Below, piece after piece: positions 1 to 9,126 of a stretch of DNA of 14,862 nt; the first letter of the stretch is position 1; every line of letters begins with the position of its first letter. The stretch is taken from NCBI RefSeq assembly GCF_000611645.1, contig NW_014013164.1, positions 1,335 through 16,196 on the forward strand, read 5' to 3'. The DNA comes from Monoraphidium neglectum. Lineage: Eukaryota > Chlorophyta > Chlorophyceae > Sphaeropleales > Selenastraceae. The notes under the pieces were generated by a model. That model did not search any database and was not told where the DNA came from. It saw only the letters and a list, made by a program, of their open reading frames with translations. The position numbers and the translations under genes were made by a program.

Positions 1-441
1 GGTGGATCCAGTCCGCCGACAGCACACCGGTGCGTCTGGAAGGCCTGGGGGGGGGGGCGGCTTGGGAGAGAGCGGCGAGCGGGCACACCCGGCGCAGGGC
101 CCTGCACGGCCCAGCGGCGCCCCCTGCTTGCCGGGCGCCCGCCGGTGGCGCCGCGCCTCTTGTCACCCCCTCACCCCTCCCCAGCAAAAAGGAGGCTCAG
201 CCGCACCTCAAGGAAGCCCCTGTTGTCGAGGAAGCGGCGCACAAACTGGATGATCTTGGCGCGCGTGTAGAAGATGTCCCTGATGGGCGGGTTGCTCATG
301 AGGTCCAGGTAGCGCTGGCGGTAGCGCGTCTCCTGCGGTCACCGCGGAGCGCGGCCGGCGCGGTGTCGTGAGCGGGGCATGGTTGGTATTGAGGAGCGAG
401 AGATAGTGGGTATGGGTTGGTGAGGGTCGGACGGGAGGTTG

Positions 442-497
<56 letters not shown>

Positions 498-2150
498 GCG
501 CGCGCGCGCACCTGGTTGGCCGGCGTTCCCAGGCCAGCATCCCTGGTTGGCCCGTCGTGCCGCCGCACCGCGCCGCCCCGGGCATCGCCCTCACCCTCTG
601 CCTTCCCGGCACGCCAACGCCAGCCCCCCCGCCGACAATGGCATCCCGTGCCCGGGCATGCCCCCGCCCGGCCTCGCGGCCCCCCCTCCAAACCCCCCTC
701 CAAACCCACCTGGTTCGTCAGCCCCGACCGCCCCGGCGGCATGTGCAGGCACGGCGCCAGCACCGCGAACTTCACCGGGAAGATGCTCAGCTCCCCCTTC
801 TGGCTCTTCCCGGGGTACCCCTCCACGCCGATGATGTCGCCGCGCTTCGCCTCGTTGTGCAGCACGAGGAAGCCGTCCTCGTCCTTGTCGCTGTTGCGCG
901 CGTCCGCCATGACCTGGACCTTGGCGCCCTCGCCGCGGAGGTCGTAGAACAGCAGCTTGCTGCCGCTCGCGCGCTTGGTGTACACGCGGCCTGGGTGCAG
1001 CGGGGTGGGGCAGCGGGGTCACGCCGCCGCAGGCCGCACGCGAGCCCTCGCTGGTCCCCGCAGCCCCAAAAGCCCACCTGCCCCCGGCCCGACGCGCCGC
1101 CAGCACGCTGCTGCCCCCGTTACGCCCCATCAGCACTTTTGTCCGCGTTCCTCCTTTATCCTCAACACCCAACACATAAATATGCATTACCACGCAGGCA
1201 CGCAAACACACTCACACGCACGCGCGCGCGCTCGCGCCCTGCACCCCGCACCCGCCAGCGACACCGTGACGTCCTTCAGCTGCGCCCCGGCCTCCAAATC
1301 CTTGAACTTTGCCACGTACTCTGGGATGCTGCTCGTCACGGGCCACTTGTGGGGGTAGGGGTTGACGCCCTTGGCCTTGCGGCCCTCCACAAACTTGACG
1401 CGGTTCTCAAAGTAGAGGGTGGGGTCGAGCTCCTCCGCGCTGTCGTCCAGGAGGGCGGCCTTCTTGGGGGCGGCGGGCTTGGCGGCCGCGTCGGCGGCCT
1501 TCTTGGCCTGGAGGGGGGGCATGCGTGCACGCGTGCATGCGCCGGCGGCGGTTGGCGCGACAGGGGCGCGGGCGCGGCGCGGAGGGCCGACGCGTGCGCG
1601 GACCGCTGGCGGTGTGTGTGCGCGTGTGGGAGGAAGGCTGGCCCGCCCGCTCCCGATCTGCGCGGTGCCATCATTTGCACACCCTGCTGCTGCTCCTGCT
1701 GCTGCTGGCAAGCACACGGCCGCAGATCGGTCGGGGCGCTGTCACTGCCAGCCAGCCCAGCTGCTCACCGCCTTCTCGGCCTTCTCCTTCTCCTTTTCAA
1801 GAGCCTTGGCGCGCTTCTTGTACTCGCTACGGGCGATCGGCGGTGCGGAGGCAAGCAGGCAAAGCTCATTGACATGGGCTGCACAGTCGCCATGTGCAGC
1901 ACCTGCACCAGCCTGCTGCGGGTGCAGCCGCCGCCGCGCGGCAGTGCGGCGAGGGCTACGGCAGCCGTCCGCACGACACAGATGCTTAAATATAACTTTC
2001 ATGTTGATGCTGCAATGCGAAAAGTGCCCATTGGAGTGCTGCTGCATGGTGGCCCACCCACCTCTTGCTCATAGGCTGGCCGTTCTCATCCTTTAGGTCC
2101 TCCGACCACTTTTCAGGCAGAGCAATTGCCGCGGGCGCCTCGGTCGCCAT
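1..2150 (-). CDS. KARS: Lysyl-tRNA synthetase, cytosolic class II type (5' part, truncated by window edge)
   Basis: Five exons on the minus strand: 2150-2062, 1826-1769, 1507-1252, 990-710 and 332-207. All have GT donors and AG acceptors, and the phases (2,0,1,0,0) give 270 codons without a stop. The enzyme charges tRNA-Lys with lysine using ATP. Residues 1-50 are a Lys/Glu/Ala-rich charged helix ([19 protein letters not shown]), the tRNA-binding extension of eukaryotic LysRS. Residues about 86-120 hold the DPTLYFENR and [10 protein letters not shown] conserved linker. Residues about 126-220 form the OB-fold anticodon-binding domain ([31 protein letters not shown]). Exon 5 begins [12 protein letters not shown] and ends FLDNRGFLE, just before class II motif 1 (VETP), which must lie in the next exon beyond position 1. 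Most of the catalytic domain is therefore outside the window. I chose the ATG at 2150; an in-frame ATG at 2213 is an alternative. Confidence 0.93.
446..509. repeat. (GT)24 microsatellite followed by a (GC)7 tract
   Basis: Uninterrupted GT dinucleotides run from 446 to 493. After two T bases, alternating GC runs from 496 to 509. The tract lies in LysRS intron 4 (709-333) and reads as CA/GC in the transcript. The whole stretch is alternating purine-pyrimidine apart from the short T interruption, which is the classic composition for left-handed DNA. Confidence 0.95.
1204..1240. repeat. Alternating CA/CG purine-pyrimidine tract in LysRS intron 3
   Basis: A short run of CA followed by CG dinucleotides lies inside the 261-bp intron 3 (1251-991), close to its 5' splice site on the minus strand. 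It is a second, shorter version of the GT-plus-GC arrangement in the next intron. Confidence 0.7.
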
Positions 2151-2213
2151 CGTGGCCCGCTCTCCCACTGTCAGATCGCGTTCGAAAAAGAGGAGTTTGT
2201 GTCTCGACTGCAC

Positions 2214-3310
2214 CTGGCTATTAGCAGCCTATCAAAAACCAAGTGTCGATCGCCACGGAGATGACACACAAACCCGTGGACTGCCATTCATCACTGTGTC
2301 CTCCTGCTGCCCTGCTCTTGCCCTGCACGCTTCAAGCCTTCATTTGGTACCGCTCTGATTGTCAAACCGCTCTGATTGCGCCGCTACTTGCAAATTACAA
2401 CATAACCTCGCGTTGGTTTGCTGCGCATGGCTAGCACACCAATGTCACGGCCGCTTGCAACAGCAACCGTCAACCGACGACAAACAGCACGATGCTGATG
2501 CGGCCTCCCAAGAAGCACACTTGCTGCAGACCCGGCGGCAAGCGCCCAGTGACATCCAGCTGCTCGACGACCTGCCGGCGTCCGCACTCACAAGTATCCA
2601 CCCCAACGGGCCCATGGCAACCCAACCGCGCGCGCGTGAACCCTGCAGCCCGCTGCCCTGCCCCTGCCCCTACCCCATCGACCGCTCGCCTGCTCCACCC
2701 CCTGTCCCCAAAAACGCACCACGCTCACCTGAGCCCCGCCCGCGTCAACCGTTAACTCATTCAGCCCCCGGCTGCTGCATCAGACACCATTCTGCACTGA
2801 GCGAGCATGCACTCGGGAAGAGTGCATGTTTGTATCTGCTGCAGGCTGTTCACCCTGATTTTGCGCATCAAGTTTGTCGGCGCCACAACAAGGGCGATTC
2901 TGAAAAGGAAGGCAGGTGCGCGTCTTGGACGACCGCTCCTGCGTGCCTTGGACGACTTCCTGCTCTGATAGTGAACCCATACGAAACAGAGGAAGCTCAC
3001 AGCATCATCAGCGATAAAGCAAGTGACATGCATCCTGTACGGTGGCAGCCAGATGTGGCAGACCAAACAAGCCAGCGCTTTGAACGCTGCTGAATTGGAA
3101 ACAGAAAAACCCCTAGTAAGGCCCCCCGCCTCACCTCTCTGCAGCAGAGCTGTACAGGGGCCTCGCATGCCTACTCTACAGACCTTGATCAGGTTCCCTC
3201 GAAGGGATTTAAGGTTGTGACCTCCGCACTCCTGATCCCCACAACCACCTGCCAGGCAGCTGGCCCACCCTGAGTGGCGCCAGCGCCCAACAGGCTCCCA
3301 CGTGCACCGT
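2214..3310. other. Intergenic stretch upstream of LysRS, no supported gene
   Basis: This region must hold the LysRS promoter and 5' UTR (minus strand). I see no convincing TATA-type element. A plus-strand open frame covers 2359-3093, but its residues are low-complexity Pro/Ser/Cys/His and it matches no family I know. A short piece around 2490-2590 has protein-like composition (ending near DIQLLDDLPASALTS) and could be an exon of an unrecognised gene, but I cannot anchor it with splice sites. Confidence 0.5.
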
Positions 3311-3890
3311 CAGACGACGCAGCTGCGTTCTGTGCAGCGCACATACTAGCGGGTGCGTTGCCCGGGCGTGCGCCGCGGCAGAGCGGCACAGCTGCGTTCT
3401 GTGCTGAGCACATACTAGCGGATGTGCCGTCCAGGCCTGCGCCGCGGCAGAGGGACACAGCTGCGTTCTGTGCGGCGCACATACTAGCGGGTGCGTTGCC
3501 CAGGCCTGCGCCGCAGCAGAGCGGCACAGCTGCGTTGTGTGCAGAGCACATACTAGCGGGTGTGCCGCCCTGGTTGCGGGGCGATGCAGCTGCATTCTGT
3601 GCTTAGCACATACTAGCGGGTGCGCCGCCCTGACCTGCTCCGCAGCAAAGCGCCGCAGCTGCGTTCTGTGCAGAGCACATACTAGCGGGTGTGTCGCTCT
3701 GCCGGCAAGGCGATGCAGCTGCGTTCTGTGCAGAGAACATACTAGCGGGTGCGCCGCCTTGGCCTGCTCCGCGGCAAAGCGCCACAGCTGCGTTCTGTGC
3801 AGAGCACATACTAGCGGGTGTGTCGCTCTGCCGGCGGGGCGATGCAGCTGCGTTCTGTGCAGAGCACATACTAGCGGGTGCGCCGCAGCA
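3311..3890. repeat. Minisatellite: nine tandem units of 69 or 60 bp
   Basis: The core CACATACTAGCGG recurs at 3340, 3409, 3478, 3547, 3607, 3676, 3736 (first base changed), 3805 and 3865. It is preceded each time by a CAGCTGCGTTCTGTGC-like box. Spacings are 69, 69, 69, 60, 69, 60, 69, 60. The right half is thus a 129-bp dimer (69+60), with the two 60-type units starting at 3676 and 3805 nearly identical. All spacings are multiples of three, so open frames pass through on both strands. One variant unit at 3601-3606 (CTTAG instead of CAGAG) places TAG in the plus frame and TAA in the minus frame. No start, splice sites or known domain support a protein. Confidence 0.95.
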
Positions 3891-5743
3891 GGCTGCCGCG
3901 ACTGGGGCGTGAGGTGCAGTCAACGACCCAGGCGCGGCATGGTGAAGACGTAGTCTGTAGTCGTGTAGGTGTTGCCCGGTGTTGCTTGACGGTCGTCGTT
4001 TCGTGGATGAGATCAACAACATGAGAGGTCGGGCGATGATGATCGTACATGTGTGTGTTTGTGATTGTGTGTGATAGATTGCTTATGATAGAAATCGTGA
4101 GGCCTGTGCCTGTTGTAGGCGTGTCGCGGAAGGGCGAGGGGCAGGCGTACGTTTCTGCTGGAAGGTCGCTCAGAAGGCCGCTTCGAACGAGCGAATGGAT
4201 CGACAAGATTGGCATGGAACTTACCGTGCTGGATTACACGTGAGGATCATCTATGATACTCTGGTACAGTGGTTGACCCAGGTTTGACCGGCGCGGCGCC
4301 GCTGCAGACAGCGGCGCAGCGCTTGTGAGCTTGCTGCAGTGCGCTGCGTCGCGTCCGCCCCGCCCTGTTCGTGATATTGCCTGCCAGCTGGTTGACATAC
4401 GCTTGCACGAGAACAAAAACCTGGTGCACATCCCTGCCCACAGCTTTGAGCGCATTTCGCGACTGCAAAAGCTGTAGGGCCTGAGGCTGATCTGCCTGTC
4501 AGCCCAGCTGCACATGCGGCCAAGTCGTGAGAAAGCCCTTCTTCTGCCACAAGGTTCAAACTGCCAACCATCTGAGTAAATTGTGGGATTGCAGCCGAAA
4601 GTGGATGCCAAACCAAGACAACCAACCTAGAGGCTCTTTTGGAACAACATATGTTTGCCTGCAGACCAGCATGTAGACTGCTGGTCTGTATGCAGACATG
4701 CTATCTGCAGCCTACAATGGGGGCTGGCTGTGTCGTCTGGATTACTCGGCGCTTGTTTGTGTGTCGACAGCCACTAGCCTATTTTGTGGTTGCGTGACAT
4801 AGTCTACCCTTTGCCTTGTGGTCTGCCAATCTGCTCAGTGCCTGCTCAATGAATTTGCTCAATCAACACAGGGCCAATCGGCTGGCAGTGGGAGGGGGTT
4901 GCAGTGCGGAGGGACGAGTGCTCCTGCTGAGGCGGAGGCATGGCGTAAGAATCAAAGACTCGTATACTGCCTGCTCAGCCTTGCAAAAATGGACTGCCAT
5001 GCAGGAGCAGCGGGCAGGGGCGTGTGCGCCATTCGCAACAATTTCATCATGTCCATGCTCACCACACACCACCTATCTTGAATAATGATTTAAGTCCAAT
5101 TGTTACTCGAGTTATAGCGTGTATCCTTGGGTGCTTGCCACTGTCCCCTCCTTCAACAAACAGGGGCCAGCCCTTGCTTTGATGCCAGCAGCGGGGCCTG
5201 CCCCAGGCGAGCCAGCAAGGCGAGCCGCCGCCACGACCAAAGTTGGATGGCATTGGGCATTCTTCTGCAGGCTCTTTGCATGCACGGTACCTGTACCCAG
5301 CTGGCGGCTTGACCCAGCCATGCTCGCCCATGGGCGGGCCCAAGCAAGCAACCCTCTACACGCATGGCACTGCGCGACCTTGAGCAATGGAGCAGCTCGC
5401 CCCTAATTTGACTTCTCTTGTTGTGCATGTCCGGCGCTGCAGGCTGCTGCATCTGACGGCGCCTCAGGGCCAAGCCATTGCCAGGTCAGGGTGGTTGGGA
5501 GAGTGCCGGCTTTGCGCCTTCGTGGGCACTGCTACCATGTCGGAGTAGCAATCATGCTGAATAGCTGGGGGCAATCGCGCCTCTCTCAATCAGCCCCATT
5601 GCAGCGGTCTCATCACCCTTATGATATGATACGTATTGCTGGCCTGGGCGCCAACAGCCATTGCCAACCCGGCCGGCTAATAATCAAGTTTTGTCCTTCG
5701 CCTTGTTGCAACAGCCAGTGGTGCTTGACATTCGCAAGAAGGC
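3891..5743. other. Gene-poor stretch between the minisatellite and the SAM-domain gene
   Basis: No open frame here looks like a real exon. Codon usage is unstructured and translated fragments match no family. The region holds a perfect short inverted repeat at 4662-4688 and a 15-base word (4546-4560) shared with 9232-9246. The last few hundred bases should include the promoter and 5' UTR, or earlier exons, of the plus-strand gene starting at 5744. A TGA in frame with that ATG lies at 5726-5728. Confidence 0.5.
4662..4688. repeat. Perfect inverted repeat, 10-bp arms with 7-nt loop
   Basis: CAGACCAGCA at 4662-4671 is the reverse complement of TGCTGGTCTG at 4679-4688, with a seven-base spacer. 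It lies in gene-free DNA, so a hairpin in a non-coding transcript or the remnant of a small mobile element are both possible. No function is visible. Confidence 0.8.
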
Positions 5744-8700
5744 ATGAAATTTGCCAATGTGGAGGCCCTGCGGGAATTCCTGGAAAACGGAGCTTACGAG
5801 TATGCCGACCAGCTGTGGGAGGACGGTGTGCGGAGTGTATGGGATTTAGCCAGCGTTGGTTCGGAGACTCGTCTGGCTGGCTCTGGCGTCAACCCCTACC
5901 ATGCAGGAGGCATCCAGGCACTGGCAGGTGCGAGTCTGCAACTTGCTGCTGGGCGTGAGTCTCTGGTAACTCTCATAAGATAATGCATGTGTGTGCCTTC
6001 AAGGCCACACCTGAAAGTACAAAGCTGTGGGCACAGCTTGCGGCAGGTGTGCACGACCTGGCCGCAGCTGGCCTTGTCCTCCGCTGGTGCTGACATGGCT
6101 TGCGTACTGCTATCTCCTCATGTCGATCACGCCACATCTGTGCGCTGGCATCCGCTGATTGATTCTTGGCCTGTGCTGATCCGCAGCAGCAGGTGAGTTG
6201 GTGCAGGCTTTTGCCATGGTGCTTGTGGCCAGCCCGACCCTGTGTCCCCAGCTGCTGCTTGAGGAGCGGCTGTGGTTCCATGCAGCAGCAGGCCCAGTTG
6301 TCATAAGTGAATGCACGCCTCACCATGTGCAAAATGCCAGCAAGCACTGCTCGAAAGTTCATCGCATCGCTCTTGTCAGCTCGTTGAACTCGTTGATCAG
6401 CAGCTGATCGTCTTGTGCAGCAAACAACGACATAGGTTTTGCAGGGGCCTGCTTACAGCATGCTTGCAGAGCACTGTTCTGCAACATGCTTGGATCGTGC
6501 AAGAGCAGCAGGCCACACTGCAGCCCACGGTTGTGCTGCGTGTCTCGTTTAGTGCCAGCAATCACACTTGACCTTTTGCTTGCCGTTTAAACTGCACCTT
6601 CATTTCATGGCCTCCGTTTGGGCATCCTCAATTACCCCACAGCAGCAGCCGGTGAGTGGCGAACGGTTTTGATGCGCCTGGCTGTCATCAAAACACCAAT
6701 GAGTTCATATGAATTATAACCTGAACTAAAGAAAGCCAACTCAGTTGCAAGCTAGCAATCAACTGTCCCGGTGCATCAGCAGGCCCCTCCGCCACGCCGT
6801 GTTGTATGACTGACAGCAGGTGGGGGTCCAGACCTGTTTCTTTTCATTCTGTTCCCTGGCAGGTCTCGAGACTTGGGGCGCGCCTGCTGAACGCAAACCC
6901 ATAACAATCATCGTGCCGCCCGTCTTCCATGGCGACGACCCAGTGGTCCTCCTTGCCACGTTTGACAGCGACGAGAAGTTGCAGGTGGGTATGGCGCTGT
7001 TGTTATGCACATCGTGGTGTTGTTGTCATTGTCATCATAGGGATGCTGCGCGGGCGCCTGGCGTGGTACGGTACGAGAAAGTGCAGTTGTGCAGGGTACT
7101 CCTTGTGCTCATCAGTACATGCCCCTGGCGGCGTTGTCTCAAGTTTATTCGTCGGTGTGCAAATGTGGGAAGTATCTCACAAAAAACGGATGGTGCAATA
7201 GTAAGGTCTGGAGTAGCATGTTTCCCAACTTTGTTGTACAACAAAGTTGGGAGGGAAAGTGCCTTGAAGGCTGTCCTGTTGCACCCCTTTGGGAAGGTAC
7301 CCGGCCTCCTTTGCCATCCCTAGTTGGCTCTGGTTGTGTTGGTCTGTGTGGAATCCTTGCAGCATATCAAATGCCTAGAGACTCATGCAACATTCGTGTT
7401 TTTGCCCAGGCAACATCCCGCTGCATGATGAATTCAATTCCCGATGATAGACTAGTGCAACCGCCATACGTACCCACTACGTTATGCTTGGCATGGAACC
7501 CATTGCTTACTGTTCAGGAGTACTTGCGCTTGGCTCAAGTTGTGGGCCTCCAGGAGGTGAAAAAGGGCACCAGAGAAATGGTCTGCACTGTACAAGAGCT
7601 CGTGCCTCACGCCATATACACACATGTGCCCAGCTTCAAGGAGGACTTTGCCAGGCTGCTGCGGGAGGCGCGCCACTTGCAGCAGGCTCGTAGGGATGAG
7701 TTTGCGCAGGCCATGCTGGAGCACCTCAAGCACGAAGAGCCAAATGAGGTGGGATTGGCTGTGTGGAATGTGGGAGGGCCAAGTGTATGTTGATGCGGCA
7801 AGCAGGGCATGGCTTTCACAACAAAGTTGGTTATGGGCTGCAGCAGTGAAGGCTCAGTGCCCCAGCCATCTCAGCTGAACAAGTGAAGCCGTTGCCTTGA
7901 GTGCTGCTGCAGTTGCCTTGAGACATGGCGGCCGAAGATTGGAACCATACAATCATGAGAGATGGCTGCCTCAATACGCACGTACCCCAGGAGGTGCATG
8001 CACCACCATCACCCGTTCAGCATTCATGCTGAACATGCGGGCCTTGCGCTTGCAGGGTTATGAGCTGCGAGAGGACCTGCGCATGCTGCCCAGCCGCGAT
8101 GGCAAGATGCGGGAGGATGACGTGATGATCATGGGCAAGACAAACGCGTGGATCGGCTCCCACAAGACACACGTGAAGGGGGCCAAGTGCGTGTCATCGT
8201 TTGTGCATGTTTCCAGCAGATCAATAGTTGGTGTTTGTGAGACACTGGCCATGCTGCGAGGCAGATAGATTGACACATTGCCTGGTTGCCTGTGCTTTAG
8301 TGGTGCCGCTTTTTGTGTTGCAAACAGGCTTGCAAGTTGCCAGCAAGGTAGGTCAGCCCTCCAGGATGCTCGCATGCCCTGCCAAGCGTGCTCATGATGT
8401 CTGGCTGCGCATCTCTATAGGAGGGAGACCTGTGTGCGGCAGGTGTCTCGGATGCTGCCGGGCGGGCAATCCACTATATGTGGTGCAACTTGGTTGGGCC
8501 TGGTTCCCTGCAGTTGACAAGTTGTGCGCACAGTGTTGGCCAATTTCATGGTACCCAGCAGCAGCTGTCAATCAACGCGCACATACGCAGGGCTGTGCGA
8601 CAGGTTGCTGACCGCGCCAAGGAGCTGGCGCAGCTGCCCAACGAGCTGCCCCAGGTCGTGAAGCCGGCGTTCATGGTGGAGCGAGTGCAGGATCCCTCTG

Positions 8701-8825
8701 CAGAGCGCAAGGTGGAGGATGCCTGCCGGAGGCTGCAGGTGCTGAGGTTCAAGCGCAGTGGGCATGCAATCAGAGTCGTCGGCAGCTTGCTTGCCAGGGA
8801 CAGACACTGCCTTCGCAGGCTCTAA
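5744..8825 (+). CDS. Unrecognised multi-exon protein: SAM-like N-terminus and possible degenerate PD-(D/E)XK-like core
   Basis: I do not recognise this family. Four exons are well supported: 5744-5927 (phase 1 end), 6863-6984, 7518-7748 and 8056-8186 (phase 2 end). Each has an AG acceptor, a GT donor and compatible phases. A last exon carries QQLSINAHIRRAVRQVADRA and VKPAFMVERVQDPSAERKVE and ends either at a donor after 8738 or at TAA 8823-8825. The stretch 8187-8540 is unresolved: a possible 20-nt exon 8328-8347 needs a further small exon to restore frame. Residues 1-62 have the hydrophobic spacing of a SAM domain (LREFLENGAYEYADQLWEDG, SVWDLASV, HAGGIQALAG). Exon 3 encodes a charged helical stretch (FKEDFARLLREARHLQQARR). 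Exon 4 contains REDDVMIMGKTNAWIGSHK, spaced like D-x12-E-x-K of nuclease folds, but with Ser at the Glu position. The start is ATG 5744, with an upstream in-frame stop. The function is unknown. Confidence 0.6.
5928..6862 (+). other. Long first intron of the SAM-domain gene
   Basis: Donor GTGCGA at 5928 and acceptor CCCTGGCAG ending at 6862 join phase 1 to phase 1 (Ala-Gly junction). Small in-frame exons could be hidden here; candidates such as 6046-6090 or the LLLEERLWFHAAAG segment near 6251-6292 do not fit the phase without another partner. A short ATG-initiated segment at 6607-6651 is followed by a perfect GTGAGT donor. It could be an alternative first exon, but its phase does not match the 6863 exon. 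Confidence 0.5.
7223..7252. repeat. 30-bp perfect palindrome in an intron
   Basis: Positions 7223-7252 equal their own reverse complement, centred on GTAC between 7237 and 7238. The element lies in the intron 6985-7517 of the plus-strand gene. The 13-base half ACAACAAAGTTGG (7238-7250) occurs again at 7818-7830 in the following intron. The transcript could fold into a stem of about 13 bp with a four-base loop. Confidence 0.95.
7818..7830. repeat. Second copy of the palindrome half-site
   Basis: ACAACAAAGTTGG matches 7238-7250 exactly. It lies in the intron between the exons ending at 7748 and starting at 8056. The flanking sequence does not continue the palindrome. Confidence 0.85.
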
Positions 8826-8990
8826 ATGTGGAACTGGGGGGGTGCCACCGTGTGCCTGGAATGGAGTTGGACATGCAGTTGTGGTGCAATGAGTAACAAA
8901 TCAAACAAGATCAGATCTGCAGGCCCAGTCGAGATGAAGATTATACTAGGGATTGATACGGGGCTCAGCAGTGTCAAAGGAGGTGGGCGC

Positions 8991-8997
8991 CTGCTGC

Positions 8998-9071
<74 letters not shown>
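8991..9071. repeat. CTG trinucleotide repeat, 27 units with one TTG
   Basis: The tract reads (CTG)8 TTG (CTG)18. It would encode poly-Leu, poly-Cys or poly-Ala depending on frame. It lies downstream of the TAA at 8823-8825, or inside an intron 8739-9126 if the alternative last exon is used, so it is probably not translated. It is the longest pure triplet tract in the window. Confidence 0.97.
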
Positions 9072-9072
<1 letters not shown>

Positions 9073-9126
9073 GCAATTGTCATGATGGAGAGTCCCATGA
9101 AAAACTCTCGTGTGTGCCTGCTGCAG

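Noticed and set aside
1..44. Possible next LysRS exon after an acceptor at about 45-47
   Set aside because: It is in phase, but its translation (starting AFQTHRC) lacks the VETP motif 1 that must follow FLE in LysRS. More likely the C-rich tract is intronic and the intron runs past position 1.
446..2074. 542-codon plus-strand open frame beginning with poly-Cys/Val
   Set aside because: It is antisense to LysRS exons and starts inside a GT microsatellite; high GC opens long spurious frames here.
2359..3093. 244-codon open frame in the LysRS upstream region
   Set aside because: The composition is low complexity over most of its length, no family is recognisable and no splice or start support was found.
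3160..3300. tRNA-like features around TTCCCTCGAAGGGA
   Set aside because: There is only a short stem; no cloverleaf, A box or acceptor pairing could be made on either strand.
3189..4022. Ala/Cys-rich repeat proteins on either strand of the minisatellite
   Set aside because: The frames are broken by the 3601-3606 variant, no start context or splice sites support them, and all frames of the unit look equally open. Kept only as a repeat and a finding.
7223..7252. Resemblance of the palindrome (CAACTTTG...CAAAGTTG) to lambda Int core sites or cloning recombination sites
   Set aside because: The spacing between the CAACTT arms is longer than in real att cores, and no vector or phage sequence surrounds it. 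The similarity comes from the short arms only.
8991..9071. CTG tract as a coding poly-Leu or poly-Ala stretch
   Set aside because: Flanking frames carry no protein-like sequence and the tract lies after the likely stop at 8825 or inside an intron.
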